A stretch of 64,000 bases of DNA from NCBI RefSeq assembly GCF_004358755.1, contig NZ_SMZY01000001.1:1142796-1206795 (forward strand). The letters are read 5' to 3'. This DNA comes from Peribacillus frigoritolerans. Its GTDB lineage: Bacteria; Bacillota; Bacilli; Bacillales; Bacillaceae. Below the pieces are notes generated by a model. That model made no database searches, was not told where the DNA came from, and saw nothing but the letters and a program-made list of their open reading frames with translations. Each line of letters opens with the position of its first letter. The stretch's first letter is position 1. The translations under genes were made by a program, and so were the position numbers. Shown here piece after piece: positions 24,595 through 34,115 of this stretch.

Positions 24595-25539
24595 ATGCAG
24601 CAGCCAGTTATAAAGAACTCAGCCACAATAAAAGAGGTTCCTGTCACAAAAAAGAAAGTATGGAGAAACAAATCTTCCTTATACGGTTTACTATTTGTAT
24701 CACCTTGGATAATTGGACTTATTATTTTTTATGCTTTTCCATTAATTTCATCCATCTATTTCAGTTTCACGACATATAGCATCCTTCAGCCCGGAGAGTT
24801 TGTGGGAATGCAGAATTATAAAGAGCTGATGAGTGATGATCTTTTTTGGAAGTCTGTATCAAATACCATCTATTTCGCAGTCTTTTATGTTCCGCTCAGC
24901 ATCATATTTGGTGTATGTCTCGCGATGATCTTGAACTTAAAGGTAAAAGGAATGACAGTTTACCGCACCATTTTTTTCTTGCCGACATTAGTGCCTCAGG
25001 TTGCACTTGCCGTACTTTGGATGTGGCTCTTAAACCCGCAGTTTGGTTTAGTCAATGGAATGCTGGATCTTCTGGGAATTCAAGGTCCCGCATGGTTAGG
25101 AAGTGAAACCTGGTCCAAGCCTTCTATCGTTATAATGTCACTTTGGGGCATAGGACAGGCAGTTGTTATCTATCTGGCAGGACTTACGGATATATCTGAA
25201 GATTACTATGATGCTGCTGAAGTGGACGGGGCAAATTGGCTGCAGAAAACAATACATATTACCTTGCCATTGTTAACTCCTGTTATCTTTTTTAACCTCG
25301 TAATGGGTGTCATTGGCGCATTCCAGCAGTTTGCATTGCCGTACGCGCTTACTGGCGGACAGGGTACTCCAGCAAATTCCTTAACGTTTTATGTCATGTA
25401 TTTATATGACAATGGATTCAAATTCTTCAAAATGGGCTATGCCTCAGCAATGGCTTGGATTCTCTTTGCCATCATTATGATCTTAACAGCCGTTATCTTT
25501 TCAACATCTAAAAGGTGGGTTCATTATCAAGGAAAATAA
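24595..25539 (+). CDS. Sugar ABC transporter permease (MalF/UgpA type)
   Basis: 314 residues, six membrane helices after a basic N-terminus. The EAA loop that contacts the ATPase is YYDAAEVDGANWLQKTIHIT. PWIIGLIIFYAFPLISSIY is a typical first helix for the class. AAGGAGG precedes the ATG. Works with the next permease and the binding lipoprotein. No ATPase is encoded in the cluster; a shared MsmX-type ATPase elsewhere is the usual solution in Bacillus. Confidence 0.88.
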   Translation: MQQPVIKNSATIKEVPVTKKKVWRNKSSLYGLLFVSPWIIGLIIFYAFPLISSIYFSFTTYSILQPGEFVGMQNYKELMSDDLFWKSVSNTIYFAVFYVPLSIIFGVCLAMILNLKVKGMTVYRTIFFLPTLVPQVALAVLWMWLLNPQFGLVNGMLDLLGIQGPAWLGSETWSKPSIVIMSLWGIGQAVVIYLAGLTDISEDYYDAAEVDGANWLQKTIHITLPLLTPVIFFNLVMGVIGAFQQFALPYALTGGQGTPANSLTFYVMYLYDNGFKFFKMGYASAMAWILFAIIMILTAVIFSTSKRWVHYQGK

Positions 25540-25550
25540 GGAGGGATACG

Positions 25551-26378
25551 ATGAAAACAAAAACTTCAAAACGTATTTTTGCCCATGCATTTCTGATTCT
25601 GATTTCGATTCTCTTTTTAGTTCCGTTTTTCTGGATGCTGTCTACTTCGTTAAAAGATCAAACGCAAATTTTTTCGTTTCCTCCTGAATGGATCCCAACC
25701 CCTTTTAAATGGAGCAATTATCAGGAGGCTGTAGAATATATTCCTTTTTTCAGCTATTTGAAAAATACAGTTGTGATTACCGTGTTCAGCACAATTGGTG
25801 CCGTTCTCACTTGCCCTTTGGTAGCATACGGATTTGCGAAATTAAAATTTAAAGGGAGCAATGCTTTATTCATAGTGACCATTGCCGTCATGATGATTCC
25901 TGGACAAGTTACGATGATTCCCCTGTTCATTCTGTTTGAAAAACTCGGCTGGGTTGGCAGCCCTCTCCCGCTGATTGTCCCTGTTTTTTTTGGAGTACCT
26001 TTCTACATCTTTTTACTGCGGCAATTCTTTCTGGGATTGCCTGATACGCTGATGGATGCAGCGAGAATTGATGGAGCAGGAGAATTTCGCATATACTGGC
26101 AGATTATGCTTCCGCTTGCAAAACCGGCAGTGCTTGCAGTAGGTCTGTTTCAATTTATGGGAAGCTGGACCGACTTTTTAGGACCGCTGCTTTATCTTAC
26201 TGACGAAACGTCCTACACACTTTCCTTAGGCCTGCAGCAATTCCAGAGCCAAAGAGGAACGGAATGGGGATTGATGATGGCAGTCTCCACATTAATGACG
26301 CTTCCTATCATTATCTTATTCTTCTTCCTGCAAAAAACGTTTATTAAAGGCATTACGTTCAGCGGTATAAAAGGATGA
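25551..26378 (+). CDS. Sugar ABC transporter permease (MalG/UgpE type)
   Basis: 275 residues from ATG 25551 with AAGGAGGG upstream; an earlier in-frame codon lies inside the preceding gene. Six membrane helices; WMLSTSLKDQTQIFSFPPEW is typical of the second permease of this class and the EAA loop is LMDAARIDGAGEFRIYWQIM. It follows the first permease by 11 bp. Confidence 0.88.
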   Translation: MKTKTSKRIFAHAFLILISILFLVPFFWMLSTSLKDQTQIFSFPPEWIPTPFKWSNYQEAVEYIPFFSYLKNTVVITVFSTIGAVLTCPLVAYGFAKLKFKGSNALFIVTIAVMMIPGQVTMIPLFILFEKLGWVGSPLPLIVPVFFGVPFYIFLLRQFFLGLPDTLMDAARIDGAGEFRIYWQIMLPLAKPAVLAVGLFQFMGSWTDFLGPLLYLTDETSYTLSLGLQQFQSQRGTEWGLMMAVSTLMTLPIIILFFFLQKTFIKGITFSGIKG

Positions 26379-26394
26379 CAGGAGATGAATCCGC

Positions 26395-27378
26395 GTGGAA
26401 AAGATCAGAATTGGTTTTATAGGCACTGGAGGAATTGCCCATTACCATGCCTCACATCTAAAAGAATTAGAGAATGTCATCGTCACAGCAATTGCCGACC
26501 CGAATCCTGAAAGCAGACGCAGTTTCCTTCAAACTCATGAGCTTGAAGCTTTGGAGTTTGATGATTTTGAAGAAATGCTGAATCGATCTGAAGTAGAAGG
26601 AGTGATTATTTGCTCTCCGCATACGCTTCATTACAAGCATGCCAAAGCTGCTCTTTTAAAAGGCTGTCACGTATTGCTTGAGAAGCCAATGGTATGTTCT
26701 GCCTTTGAAGCGGAAGAATTGATTGAACTATCAAAAGAGAGAAAATGCGTGCTGCAAATCTCGTACCAGCGTCATTATCAGCCTGAGTTTCTTCATATGA
26801 AAAAGCTGATCGAAGAAAATCAAATCGGCATACTTACTAGTGTAAATGCATCTCTTTATCAGGATTGGATTTACTTGTCAGCCGGTACATGGAGACAGAA
26901 CCCAGCTCTGTCAGGCGGCGGAATGCTGTTTGATTCAGGCAGTCATATCTTAGATTCTATTCTATGGATTACTGGACTTACACCGGTTGAAACAAAATCA
27001 TTTATTAATCAGAGAGGAACAGAAGTAGATATTGATTCCTTTACAACAGTCAAATACACACATAACGTGATGGGAACGATCACGATTGCTGGAATGTCAC
27101 CATGCTGGCTTGAAACATATTCATTTTTGGGCGATCAAGGAGCCATTTTCTTCGAGAATGGACAGGTTTCATTAGTCAGAAACGGGGAAGCACCCGAAAT
27201 ACAAAGTATTGAAGCTGCGAAAACAAACACTGATAAAAGCTTCATCAGGGCCATTACTGGAAAAGAAGAGGTTCAAGTTCCCGGCGAATTTGCTGTTCAG
27301 GTTTTGGATTTTACAAAAGCCATTTATGAAGGTGCCAGTGAGAAATCACAAATAGACTATCATTCTAAGGAAGTGTGA
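26395..27378 (+). CDS. Gfo/Idh/MocA family sugar dehydrogenase 2
   Basis: 327 residues from GTG 26395 (CAGGAGATG upstream). Rossmann start IRIGFIGTGGIAHYHASH, signature LLEKPMVCS, second-domain motif GGGMLFDSGSHILDSILW. It is shorter than its two paralogues in the cluster and diverged from them, so a different step or substrate is likely. Co-transcribed with the transporter. Confidence 0.82.
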   Translation: MEKIRIGFIGTGGIAHYHASHLKELENVIVTAIADPNPESRRSFLQTHELEALEFDDFEEMLNRSEVEGVIICSPHTLHYKHAKAALLKGCHVLLEKPMVCSAFEAEELIELSKERKCVLQISYQRHYQPEFLHMKKLIEENQIGILTSVNASLYQDWIYLSAGTWRQNPALSGGGMLFDSGSHILDSILWITGLTPVETKSFINQRGTEVDIDSFTTVKYTHNVMGTITIAGMSPCWLETYSFLGDQGAIFFENGQVSLVRNGEAPEIQSIEAAKTNTDKSFIRAITGKEEVQVPGEFAVQVLDFTKAIYEGASEKSQIDYHSKEV

Positions 27379-27387
27379 GGGATAAAT

Positions 27388-28302
27388 ATGAACAATAAAA
27401 TCGGCATGAGGATACCCCCGTATTTCGGAAAAGAAGGAATTGAATACACAGCAAAATGGGCGAATGAAAATGGGATTAAGATACTTGACCTTCCCAGCCT
27501 GGACGAGTCAGTTAAAAAGATATTAGCAAACTATCAAATAGATATTGGTTCGATTGATGGAAAAGGGTGTGTTGGGAACACGGATCTTTTAAGTGAGGAT
27601 GAGGGGAAACGCTGGAATGCAGTTTTATCTTTAAAGGAACAGTTTGAACAAGTTTCAGCATTGGGAGGCAAGGTGATTTTCATGTGTCTTGTGCCGGAAA
27701 ACAGCCTGATCCCTAAAAAAAGAAGCTTAGAAATATGGAAAGAAACATTTCCTGAGGTGGTCGGGCTTGCCGAGAAAAACAATCTTTTTCTGGCACTTGA
27801 AGGCTGGCCTGGTCCTGCACCTGCGTATCCAACTCTTGGAACGACTCCGGAGGTGCTCAGATATATGTTTGGTGAGGTGCCGTCCAAGCATTTCGGTGTC
27901 AATTATGATCCCTCTCATTTAGTGAGACTTGGCATTGATTATCTTCGGTTTCTTGATGAGTTTGGTGAAAAAATTCTTTACTGTCATGGAAAAGATACAG
28001 CGCTGCTTAAAGAGGAACAATATGATTTAGGCCATTTGCCCGGCGTATTCGATTCTAAGTATGACTTTTCCGAAGGAGCATGGCGTTATACGATACCGGG
28101 TCATGGGGAGGTTGACTGGAGAAAGGTTGCTGTCAGATTAGATGCGCTCGGGTATAAAGGTCCAATCAGCATAGAACTTGAGGATCATCATTATTGGGGC
28201 TCACTTTCTTCTGAACAAGAAGGCATTAAGCGTGCTAAAGATTTTCTACAGTCGGTTTTTCATAATAAGAAATCAGGAGGAATTGCGGATGTCAAACATT
28301 AA
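27388..28302 (+). CDS. Sugar phosphate isomerase/epimerase (xylose isomerase-like TIM barrel)
   Basis: 304 residues. The AP-endonuclease-2/xylose-isomerase-like barrel is shown by FLALEGWPGPAP, FGVNYDPSHLVRLG, LYCHGKDTAL, TIPGHGEVDWRKV and ISIELEDHHYWG, with the Glu, Asp and His residues expected to bind a divalent metal. Members isomerise or epimerise sugars; others eliminate or hydrate 3-keto-glycosides. Its position between two Gfo/Idh/MocA genes suggests work on a keto-sugar intermediate. It overlaps the next gene by 14 bp. Confidence 0.82.
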   Translation: MNNKIGMRIPPYFGKEGIEYTAKWANENGIKILDLPSLDESVKKILANYQIDIGSIDGKGCVGNTDLLSEDEGKRWNAVLSLKEQFEQVSALGGKVIFMCLVPENSLIPKKRSLEIWKETFPEVVGLAEKNNLFLALEGWPGPAPAYPTLGTTPEVLRYMFGEVPSKHFGVNYDPSHLVRLGIDYLRFLDEFGEKILYCHGKDTALLKEEQYDLGHLPGVFDSKYDFSEGAWRYTIPGHGEVDWRKVAVRLDALGYKGPISIELEDHHYWGSLSSEQEGIKRAKDFLQSVFHNKKSGGIADVKH

Positions 28303-29374
28303 AATTGGAATTATTGGAAGCGGAGGAATTGCTGCAGTACATGCTAAAGCCTATCTGCAAATGAAGGATGTCACGATTGCTGCGGTCGCAGACGTCATTC
28401 CCGGAAAAGCAAAGGAATTTATCGAACAGCTGGGAATCCATGATGCCCAGGCATTCGACAGTCATTTGGAATTGCTTGAACTTGATTTAGATGGTGTTAG
28501 TGTCTGTACGCCAAATGTTACACATCACAGAACCAGTATTGATTCATTGCTTGCAGATAAACATGTACTAGTTGAAAAACCGCTGGCAGTTACTTTAGAA
28601 CAAGCGGTTGAAATGGTTGAGACATCACGCCGCACAGGAAAAATGCTGACGGTCGGATTTCAGCCAAGATATGATCCTAATATGAAAACGATCAAAGAAA
28701 TTGTTCAATCCGGACAGCTTGGCGATGTCTATTATATCCAGACAGGAGGCGGCAGAAGAAGGGGGATGCCAGGCGGAACATTCATAAATAAAGAGTTGGC
28801 AGGAGCTGGAGCAATGGCGGATATTGGCTGTTATTCCCTGGACTTGGCTTTAAATGCACTGAATTACCCTAAGCCATTAACAGTTTCAGCCTACACATCC
28901 AGTCATTTTGGAAAGAATCCTCTGTATCATCATGAAGCAGCCAGATTTGAAGTAGAAGACTTTGGAGTGGCGATAGTTCGATTAGAAGGGGGAAAGGTGC
29001 TTAATTTTAAAATTTCATGGGCAATGCACATGGATTCCTTAGGACCTACCATTTTTCTCGGAACAGACGCAGGACTTAAGCTGACTCCTGCAGGACAAGG
29101 ACCTTGGAGCGGAGTCTGGGACGGCGGAATTGGAAGTATTTCTCTCTTTCACGATATTGTCGGACAGCATTCAGAAACACAGGTTCCCGTCATCGATCAT
29201 AAAATTGATATTTTCCATGAAAAAGTTAGAGATTTTGTGGCGGCCATAAAAGAAAATCGTCCAGCTCCAATCCCTGCAGAGCAAATCTTACTTAATCAGG
29301 CGATTATTGACGGGGTGCTCCGTTCCTCTGCGCTTGGTAAAGAAGTAGATATTAAGGTTCCGGTATTTGTTTGA
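28289..29374 (+). CDS. Gfo/Idh/MocA family sugar dehydrogenase 3
   Basis: 361 residues from ATG 28289, supported by AGGAGGAATT in the end of the previous gene. Rossmann start IKIGIIGSGGIAAVHAKAY, signature LVEKPLAVT, second-domain motif GAMADIGCYSLDLALN, where the usual His of DxxxH is Leu-flanked Ser/Leu and not evident. Last gene of the sugar operon before a strong terminator. Predicted NAD(P)-dependent oxidation or reduction of a sugar. Confidence 0.82.
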   Translation: MSNIKIGIIGSGGIAAVHAKAYLQMKDVTIAAVADVIPGKAKEFIEQLGIHDAQAFDSHLELLELDLDGVSVCTPNVTHHRTSIDSLLADKHVLVEKPLAVTLEQAVEMVETSRRTGKMLTVGFQPRYDPNMKTIKEIVQSGQLGDVYYIQTGGGRRRGMPGGTFINKELAGAGAMADIGCYSLDLALNALNYPKPLTVSAYTSSHFGKNPLYHHEAARFEVEDFGVAIVRLEGGKVLNFKISWAMHMDSLGPTIFLGTDAGLKLTPAGQGPWSGVWDGGIGSISLFHDIVGQHSETQVPVIDHKIDIFHEKVRDFVAAIKENRPAPIPAEQILLNQAIIDGVLRSSALGKEVDIKVPVFV

Positions 29375-29391
29375 GTAAATCAGTTTGCTGA

Positions 29392-29422
29392 AACGCCTAT
29401 GATTTTAGGCGTTTTTTTTTAT
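29392..29422 (+). terminator. Terminator of the sugar operon
   Basis: AAACGCCTA (29392-29400) pairs perfectly with TAGGCGTTT (29407-29415) and is followed by a long T-run. Confidence 0.9.
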
Positions 29423-29502
29423 TTTATCCAAGTTGATTTAATTGATTTATTCGATTATTCTCCCCATACTTAATAATAGAATAAGATAGGGAGGAATTAT
29501 TT

Positions 29503-30525
29503 ATGAAAGCAATCGGACTGCATAAATACTTGCCAATTGAACATGAAGAAAGCTTGCTCGACATTGAAATGAAAAAACCAGCGGCTGCAGGAAAAGATCT
29601 GCTGGTCAAAGTAAAAGCCATTTCCATTAATCCTGTTGATACAAAAGTTCGTGCACCTAAAGAAAAAATAGAGGATGAGCCAAAAATTCTTGGCTGGGAT
29701 GCAAGCGGCACAGTGGTGGAAACCGGTGAGAATTGTACCGATTTTAAACCTGGCGATGAAGTGTTTTATGCCGGCAGCATCACGAGGCAAGGTACTTACA
29801 GCGAATATCATCTGGTAGATGAAAGAATTGTTGGGAAAAAGCCTAAAACCCTAACTCATGCAGAAGCAGCTGCTTTTCCGCTGACGGCGATTACAGCATA
29901 TGAAGGGCTTTTCGATCGATTAAAGATTGATCCTGCTGACAAAGAGCGAAACAAAAGAAATCAGATTTTGATCATCGGCGGAGCAGGAGGAGTGGGATCT
30001 ATTGCGATTCAGCTTGCTAAATGGGCAGGGCTGAACGTGATTGCAACAGCATCACGTCCTGAAACGATAGAATGGGCAGAGAAGTATGGCGCGGATCATA
30101 TCATAAACCATCATAAATCTTTGAAAGAAGAGCTTGAAAAACGGCAAATAACAGAAGTCGACTATATCTTTTGTCTGAATAACACAGATCAGCACTGGAA
30201 TGGCATGAGCGAAGTGATTAAGCCTCAGGGCAAAATTTGTTCAATCGTTGAAAACAAGGAACCTCTTGATTTGAATGTGTTAAAAAGCAAGAGTGTCACA
30301 TTCGTCTGGGAATTTATGTTCACAAGAGCCATGTATCAAACAGACGACATGCAAGAACAGCAGATTCTGCTGAACAAAATCAGCGCCCTGATAGATGATG
30401 GTGTTTTAAAAACAACCATAAATCAAACTCTATCACCGATCAATGCCGAGAATATTAAGAAAGCGCATCAATCATTAGAAAGCGGAAAAACGATCGGGAA
30501 AATTGTGCTGGAACAATTTAAATAG
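29503..30525 (+). CDS. Zinc-independent MDR alcohol dehydrogenase / quinone oxidoreductase-like protein
   Basis: 340 residues of the medium-chain dehydrogenase/reductase superfamily. SINPVDTKVRAP replaces the Cys ligand region of zinc ADHs; ILGWDASGTVVETG, GDEVFYAGSI, AAAFPLTAITAYEGLF and the NADPH-binding IIGGAGGVGSIAIQLAKW place it with the YogA/zinc-type-ADH-like quinone reductase group. It probably reduces enones or quinones with NADPH. Monocistronic, with GGGAGG before the ATG and a terminator after. Confidence 0.82.
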   Translation: MKAIGLHKYLPIEHEESLLDIEMKKPAAAGKDLLVKVKAISINPVDTKVRAPKEKIEDEPKILGWDASGTVVETGENCTDFKPGDEVFYAGSITRQGTYSEYHLVDERIVGKKPKTLTHAEAAAFPLTAITAYEGLFDRLKIDPADKERNKRNQILIIGGAGGVGSIAIQLAKWAGLNVIATASRPETIEWAEKYGADHIINHHKSLKEELEKRQITEVDYIFCLNNTDQHWNGMSEVIKPQGKICSIVENKEPLDLNVLKSKSVTFVWEFMFTRAMYQTDDMQEQQILLNKISALIDDGVLKTTINQTLSPINAENIKKAHQSLESGKTIGKIVLEQFK

Positions 30526-30532
30526 AAACAAA

Positions 30533-30566
30533 GATTTAGCGGTCTGATCGCCGCTATTTTTGTTTT
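30533..30566 (+). terminator. Terminator of MDR gene
   Basis: An imperfect stem with a perfect AGCGG/CCGCT core, extended by ACAAAG and TTTTTGT flanks, ends in TTTTTGTTTT. Confidence 0.6.
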
Positions 30567-30689
30567 ATTTTCAGAATTATTTAATAAATTTCGAAAATGA
30601 TTTGAAAAATGAAGTTCATCATGTTTAAATGAAACTATAACAGATCACTTGTCAGATATGTGATGTCTGAAAAGAAAGGCTGTGAATTA

Positions 30690-31382
30690 GTGCTAATAGA
30701 AAAGATTTCAACAAAGAAAGTTTCAGATACGATCAGCGAGCAGATTGAGAAGATGATTTTGGACAGCTCGTTTCCTGGTGGCGAAAAGCTTCCTTCTGTA
30801 AGAGAGCTTTGCGAGATGTTTGGAGCAGGACGATCAGCCGTCCGCGATGCCATTACAGTTTTAAAAGGAAAAGGTCTTGTAATAGTGAAACAGGGTGAGG
30901 GCACGTATGTCAGTAAGTTTGATTCAAGAAAAATTTTCAGCCATGCTGTCATGCTCCCGAATGCAAAAGATATTACCGAGCTTTTTCAAGTAAGAAAAAT
31001 CGTTGAAACAGGCATGGCTGAAATGGCTGCATGCAATCGCTCCGAAAACGATCTTAAGCGAATGAAAATGATCTTATCAACCCATACTGATGCCCCCTGG
31101 GAAGATGATTATCAGTTTCACTTATCGATTGCCAAAGCAACCGGCAATGCACTTCTGATTCAGTTTGTACAAGTCATATCCACCACGATTAAACATGCAA
31201 TGATTGATTTTCACCAGTTTATCAAACGTGATACAGAGGCGTTAGAAACCATTGCAGAACACCATGAGCGCATCTTCGAAAGCATTTCTTCCGGTACACC
31301 TAATCAATCAAACGAATATATGCTGCAGCATTTAACGTTCGTAGAATCCATTCTTCACAAGAGTCTTAAGCAGAATAGCTGA
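30690..31382 (+). CDS. FadR-type GntR regulator (GlcC/LldR-like) of the glycolate genes
   Basis: 230 residues from GTG 30690, where AAAGG lies 10 nt upstream and the protein begins at the usual family position (LIEKISTKKVSDTISEQIE); an earlier GTG at 30660 is possible. N-terminal GntR winged helix (GGEKLPSVRELCEMFGAGRSAVR, KGLVIVKQGEGTYV), C-terminal FCD ligand domain (FQVRKIVETGMAEMAA, FHLSIAKATGNALL, EHHERIFESI). It directly precedes glcE, so it probably senses glycolate, glyoxylate or lactate and controls the genes downstream. Confidence 0.85.
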   Translation: MLIEKISTKKVSDTISEQIEKMILDSSFPGGEKLPSVRELCEMFGAGRSAVRDAITVLKGKGLVIVKQGEGTYVSKFDSRKIFSHAVMLPNAKDITELFQVRKIVETGMAEMAACNRSENDLKRMKMILSTHTDAPWEDDYQFHLSIAKATGNALLIQFVQVISTTIKHAMIDFHQFIKRDTEALETIAEHHERIFESISSGTPNQSNEYMLQHLTFVESILHKSLKQNS

Positions 31383-31409
31383 ATTTTTTTGAATATAAAA
31401 CAAAACAGT

Positions 31410-31426
31410 GTTTGGTATTACAAAAC
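31410..31426 (+). promoter_or_regulatory. Shared 17-bp element, copy 1 (before glcE)
   Basis: GTTTGGTATTACAAAAC ends 4 nt before the GGAGG of glcE. The reverse complement matches copy 2 (35653-35669) at 16 of 17 positions. It is a partial palindrome (GTTTG...CAAAAC). Confidence 0.6.
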
Positions 31427-31442
31427 ATATGGAGGTGGAGTT

Positions 31443-32750
31443 TTGATCCTGACAGAATTAATCTCACTTTTCCCTGAAGAAAAAGTAAAAACGGAGGGGC
31501 AGACAAATCACTTGCTTGGAAATAATGGCGAAATGACTGTTTTCCCGACTACAGAAGAAGAAATCACACAAGTTCTTAAATTTGCTGATCAAAATGGCAA
31601 AAAAGTTTCCATAATCGGCGGCGGGACAAAGCGCGGATTTGGAGGATTAACAGAATATGCAGATATCCAGTTGTCCCTGGCTCATTACACCGGAATAACA
31701 GAGCATACTCCCGGGGATATGACAGTAACCGTCAAAGCAGGAACAACGTTTAAAGAGCTTCAGGATTATTTAGCAAAGCACCGGCAAAAGGTTTCACTTG
31801 ATCCGTCTTGGCCAGAGTATTCGACGATCGGAGGAATTATCGCATCTAATGAAAGCGGTCCCAAACGGCTTGGTTACGGATCTTCAAGAGATTCAGTGAT
31901 TGGACTTAGAATCGTTTATCCTGACGGTCAGATCATTCGCTCAGGGGGGAAAGTTGTAAAAAACGTTGCCGGCTATGATATGAATAAGCTTTTTATAGGA
32001 TCAATGGGCACACTTGGCGTTGTGACAGAAATCACGTTAAAGCTTAGACCCATTCCTAAATATGAAAGCCTAATTCTTTTATCTTTTCCTATTGAAATGC
32101 AGGAAGAAATGAGTCTGTTCGTTATAAATCTGCTGGATTCCATGATGGAGCCAATCGCGTTAGAACTTTTGAGTCCGGCCTTATCTAATCGTTTAACACA
32201 CAAAGAAATGTATACGCTTGCAATCAGTTTTGAGGATTTTGAACCCTCAGTCCGCTATCAAGAAGAATTTATCAAAAGCATCGTGCCGGATGGTACACTG
32301 TTTTCTCTGCTGCCTCAAGCGGAAGCAGAATTATTCTGGGATTCGTTTTATAAGACAGCACCAAGCGGGGTCAGCTCAAAGCCTGGTTCAGTTACTGAAG
32401 CTGCCTTGAAAATCGGCGTAAAAAATCTGGATGTTTTCAAAATTGTGAAGGAATGTGCCGGTATGCATAAGTCGGTGTTGATTGAAGCTCATGGAGGATT
32501 AGGACACGGTTTATGTCAAGTCACTCTGAGGGGAAGCAGCAATGACGTAATGAATGCAATTGAACGTATTCAGCAAATCACGGTTAGATTGGGCGGGTAT
32601 ACAATCATCAAGCACCTGCCATATGCCTTAAGGCACAAAACGGAAGTATGGGGAGAAAAGCCATCTTATTTCTTTCTGATTCAAGGGATTAAAGCAGCAA
32701 TTGATCCGAAATCAATCCTGAATAACAAACGTTACCTGGGAGGGATATAA
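31443..32750 (+). CDS. glcE: Glycolate oxidase FAD-binding subunit GlcE
   Basis: 435 residues from TTG 31443, chosen because GGAGG lies 7 nt upstream and the protein then starts at the family position; an upstream in-frame TTG (31389) has no site. FAD_binding_4 domain of the PCMH fold: VSIIGGGTKRGFGG, STIGGIIASNESGPKRLGYGS, VVKNVAGYDMNKLFIGSMGTLGVVTEITLKL. GlcE works with GlcD and GlcF to oxidise glycolate to glyoxylate at the membrane. The order here is E-F-D, unlike the E. coli D-E-F order. Confidence 0.88.
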   Translation: MILTELISLFPEEKVKTEGQTNHLLGNNGEMTVFPTTEEEITQVLKFADQNGKKVSIIGGGTKRGFGGLTEYADIQLSLAHYTGITEHTPGDMTVTVKAGTTFKELQDYLAKHRQKVSLDPSWPEYSTIGGIIASNESGPKRLGYGSSRDSVIGLRIVYPDGQIIRSGGKVVKNVAGYDMNKLFIGSMGTLGVVTEITLKLRPIPKYESLILLSFPIEMQEEMSLFVINLLDSMMEPIALELLSPALSNRLTHKEMYTLAISFEDFEPSVRYQEEFIKSIVPDGTLFSLLPQAEAELFWDSFYKTAPSGVSSKPGSVTEAALKIGVKNLDVFKIVKECAGMHKSVLIEAHGGLGHGLCQVTLRGSSNDVMNAIERIQQITVRLGGYTIIKHLPYALRHKTEVWGEKPSYFFLIQGIKAAIDPKSILNNKRYLGGI

Positions 32751-34115
32751 GTGAGCAAAAGAGAAAGTGACTTAAAGCAGGCATCCCCTGCATGCAAGGA
32801 AACAAGTCTCAGCAATTATTTATGGAAGGATCATCCGGATGAGAGCAAATGGGCAGATTGCGTCCACTGCGGCATGTGTCTGGAGTCCTGTCCAACTTAT
32901 GAGATAACAGGACAGGAGCAGCATTCCCCGCGAGGCCGGGTGCATTTGATCAAATCAGTCGCAGATGGAAAGCTTCAGGTGAATGAACAATTCATGGATC
33001 CGGTTTTCGCCTGCCTTGATTGCCGCGCCTGCACGACAGCATGTCCTGCAGATGTGGATGTCGGCGGTCTCATTGAAGAAGCCCGTGGCCAGATCCGACA
33101 GGCAATGCCTTTAACCGGAGTTAAAGGAACTGTAAGCAAATTTTTCTTAAAAGGACTGTTTCCTCATCAAAATCGATTGAATACTGTCGGTAGCCTGCTT
33201 AAATTTTATCAAAAAAGCGGAATGCAAAAAGCGGTGAGAAAAACCGGGATGCTGAAGGTCATGCCAAAGCACCTGGCTGAAATGGAAGCCATTATGCCGG
33301 AGATCAAGCAGCCCGTGCGCCAAAAGTACAAAAATCAAACGGTCATACCTGCACAGGGTGCGGCAAAGACTGGAGTAGCCTTCCTGACAGGCTGTGTTAT
33401 GGACGTTATGTTCAGTGATATTAATGAATCCACAATAAATGTATTAACGAAGAACGGAAATGACGTGACCATTCCGCAAAATCAGACATGCTGCGGAGCC
33501 CTTCATGTTCATGCAGGCGACAGAGATACAGGCCGCAGGCTTGCAAAACAGAATATTGAGGCATTTAAAGATTCTGATAAAGTCATTGTTAATGCAGCAG
33601 GATGCGGATGCATGCTGAAGGAGTATGGTGAATTGTTCAGAGAGGTAGATACAGAATGGCATGAAAGAGCAGAAGAATTTGCGGCAAAAGTAGTCGATGT
33701 TTCAAAATACCTCCATGATACCGGCTATGAAAAACCTAAAGCTGAATTGAACACTAGAATTACCTATCATGATGCATGCCACTTAGCACATGGACAGGGT
33801 GTGCGCCAGGAGCCGCGAGATATCTTACTTGATATTCCAGGCGTGGAAATGGTCCATATGCCTAATGCTGACAGATGCTGCGGAAGTGCAGGAATATACA
33901 ACATAACAAACCCTGAAATGGCAGACGCTGTACTTGAAAGTAAAATGGAAAATGTTCCGGATGACGTTGAGATGATCTCAATGGGGAATCCAGGCTGTAT
34001 GCTCCAAATGGCTATGGGTGTACAAAAATACGGCAGAAATCAAAAGGTTGTTCATACGGTCCAGCTCCTTGATTGGGCCTATCAAATGGAGGAGAAAGGA
34101 AAGGAGGAGCTTTAA
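32751..34115 (+). CDS. glcF: Glycolate oxidase iron-sulfur subunit GlcF
   Basis: 454 residues from GTG 32751 directly after the glcE stop. Two 4Fe-4S motifs, CVHCGMCLESCP (Cys37 on) and CLDCRACTTACP, are followed by two CCG domains with TCCGALHVHAGD and DRCCGSAGIYN. It passes electrons from the flavin subunits to the respiratory chain. Its stop shares a base with the glcD start. Confidence 0.9.
   Translation: MSKRESDLKQASPACKETSLSNYLWKDHPDESKWADCVHCGMCLESCPTYEITGQEQHSPRGRVHLIKSVADGKLQVNEQFMDPVFACLDCRACTTACPADVDVGGLIEEARGQIRQAMPLTGVKGTVSKFFLKGLFPHQNRLNTVGSLLKFYQKSGMQKAVRKTGMLKVMPKHLAEMEAIMPEIKQPVRQKYKNQTVIPAQGAAKTGVAFLTGCVMDVMFSDINESTINVLTKNGNDVTIPQNQTCCGALHVHAGDRDTGRRLAKQNIEAFKDSDKVIVNAAGCGCMLKEYGELFREVDTEWHERAEEFAAKVVDVSKYLHDTGYEKPKAELNTRITYHDACHLAHGQGVRQEPRDILLDIPGVEMVHMPNADRCCGSAGIYNITNPEMADAVLESKMENVPDDVEMISMGNPGCMLQMAMGVQKYGRNQKVVHTVQLLDWAYQMEEKGKEEL

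Noticed and set aside
30649..30671. Weak inverted repeat (TCAGA...TCTGA) before the FadR-type regulator gene
   Set aside because: Short arms with an unrelated 9-bp spacer. It does not resemble the shared 17-bp element and is probably chance.
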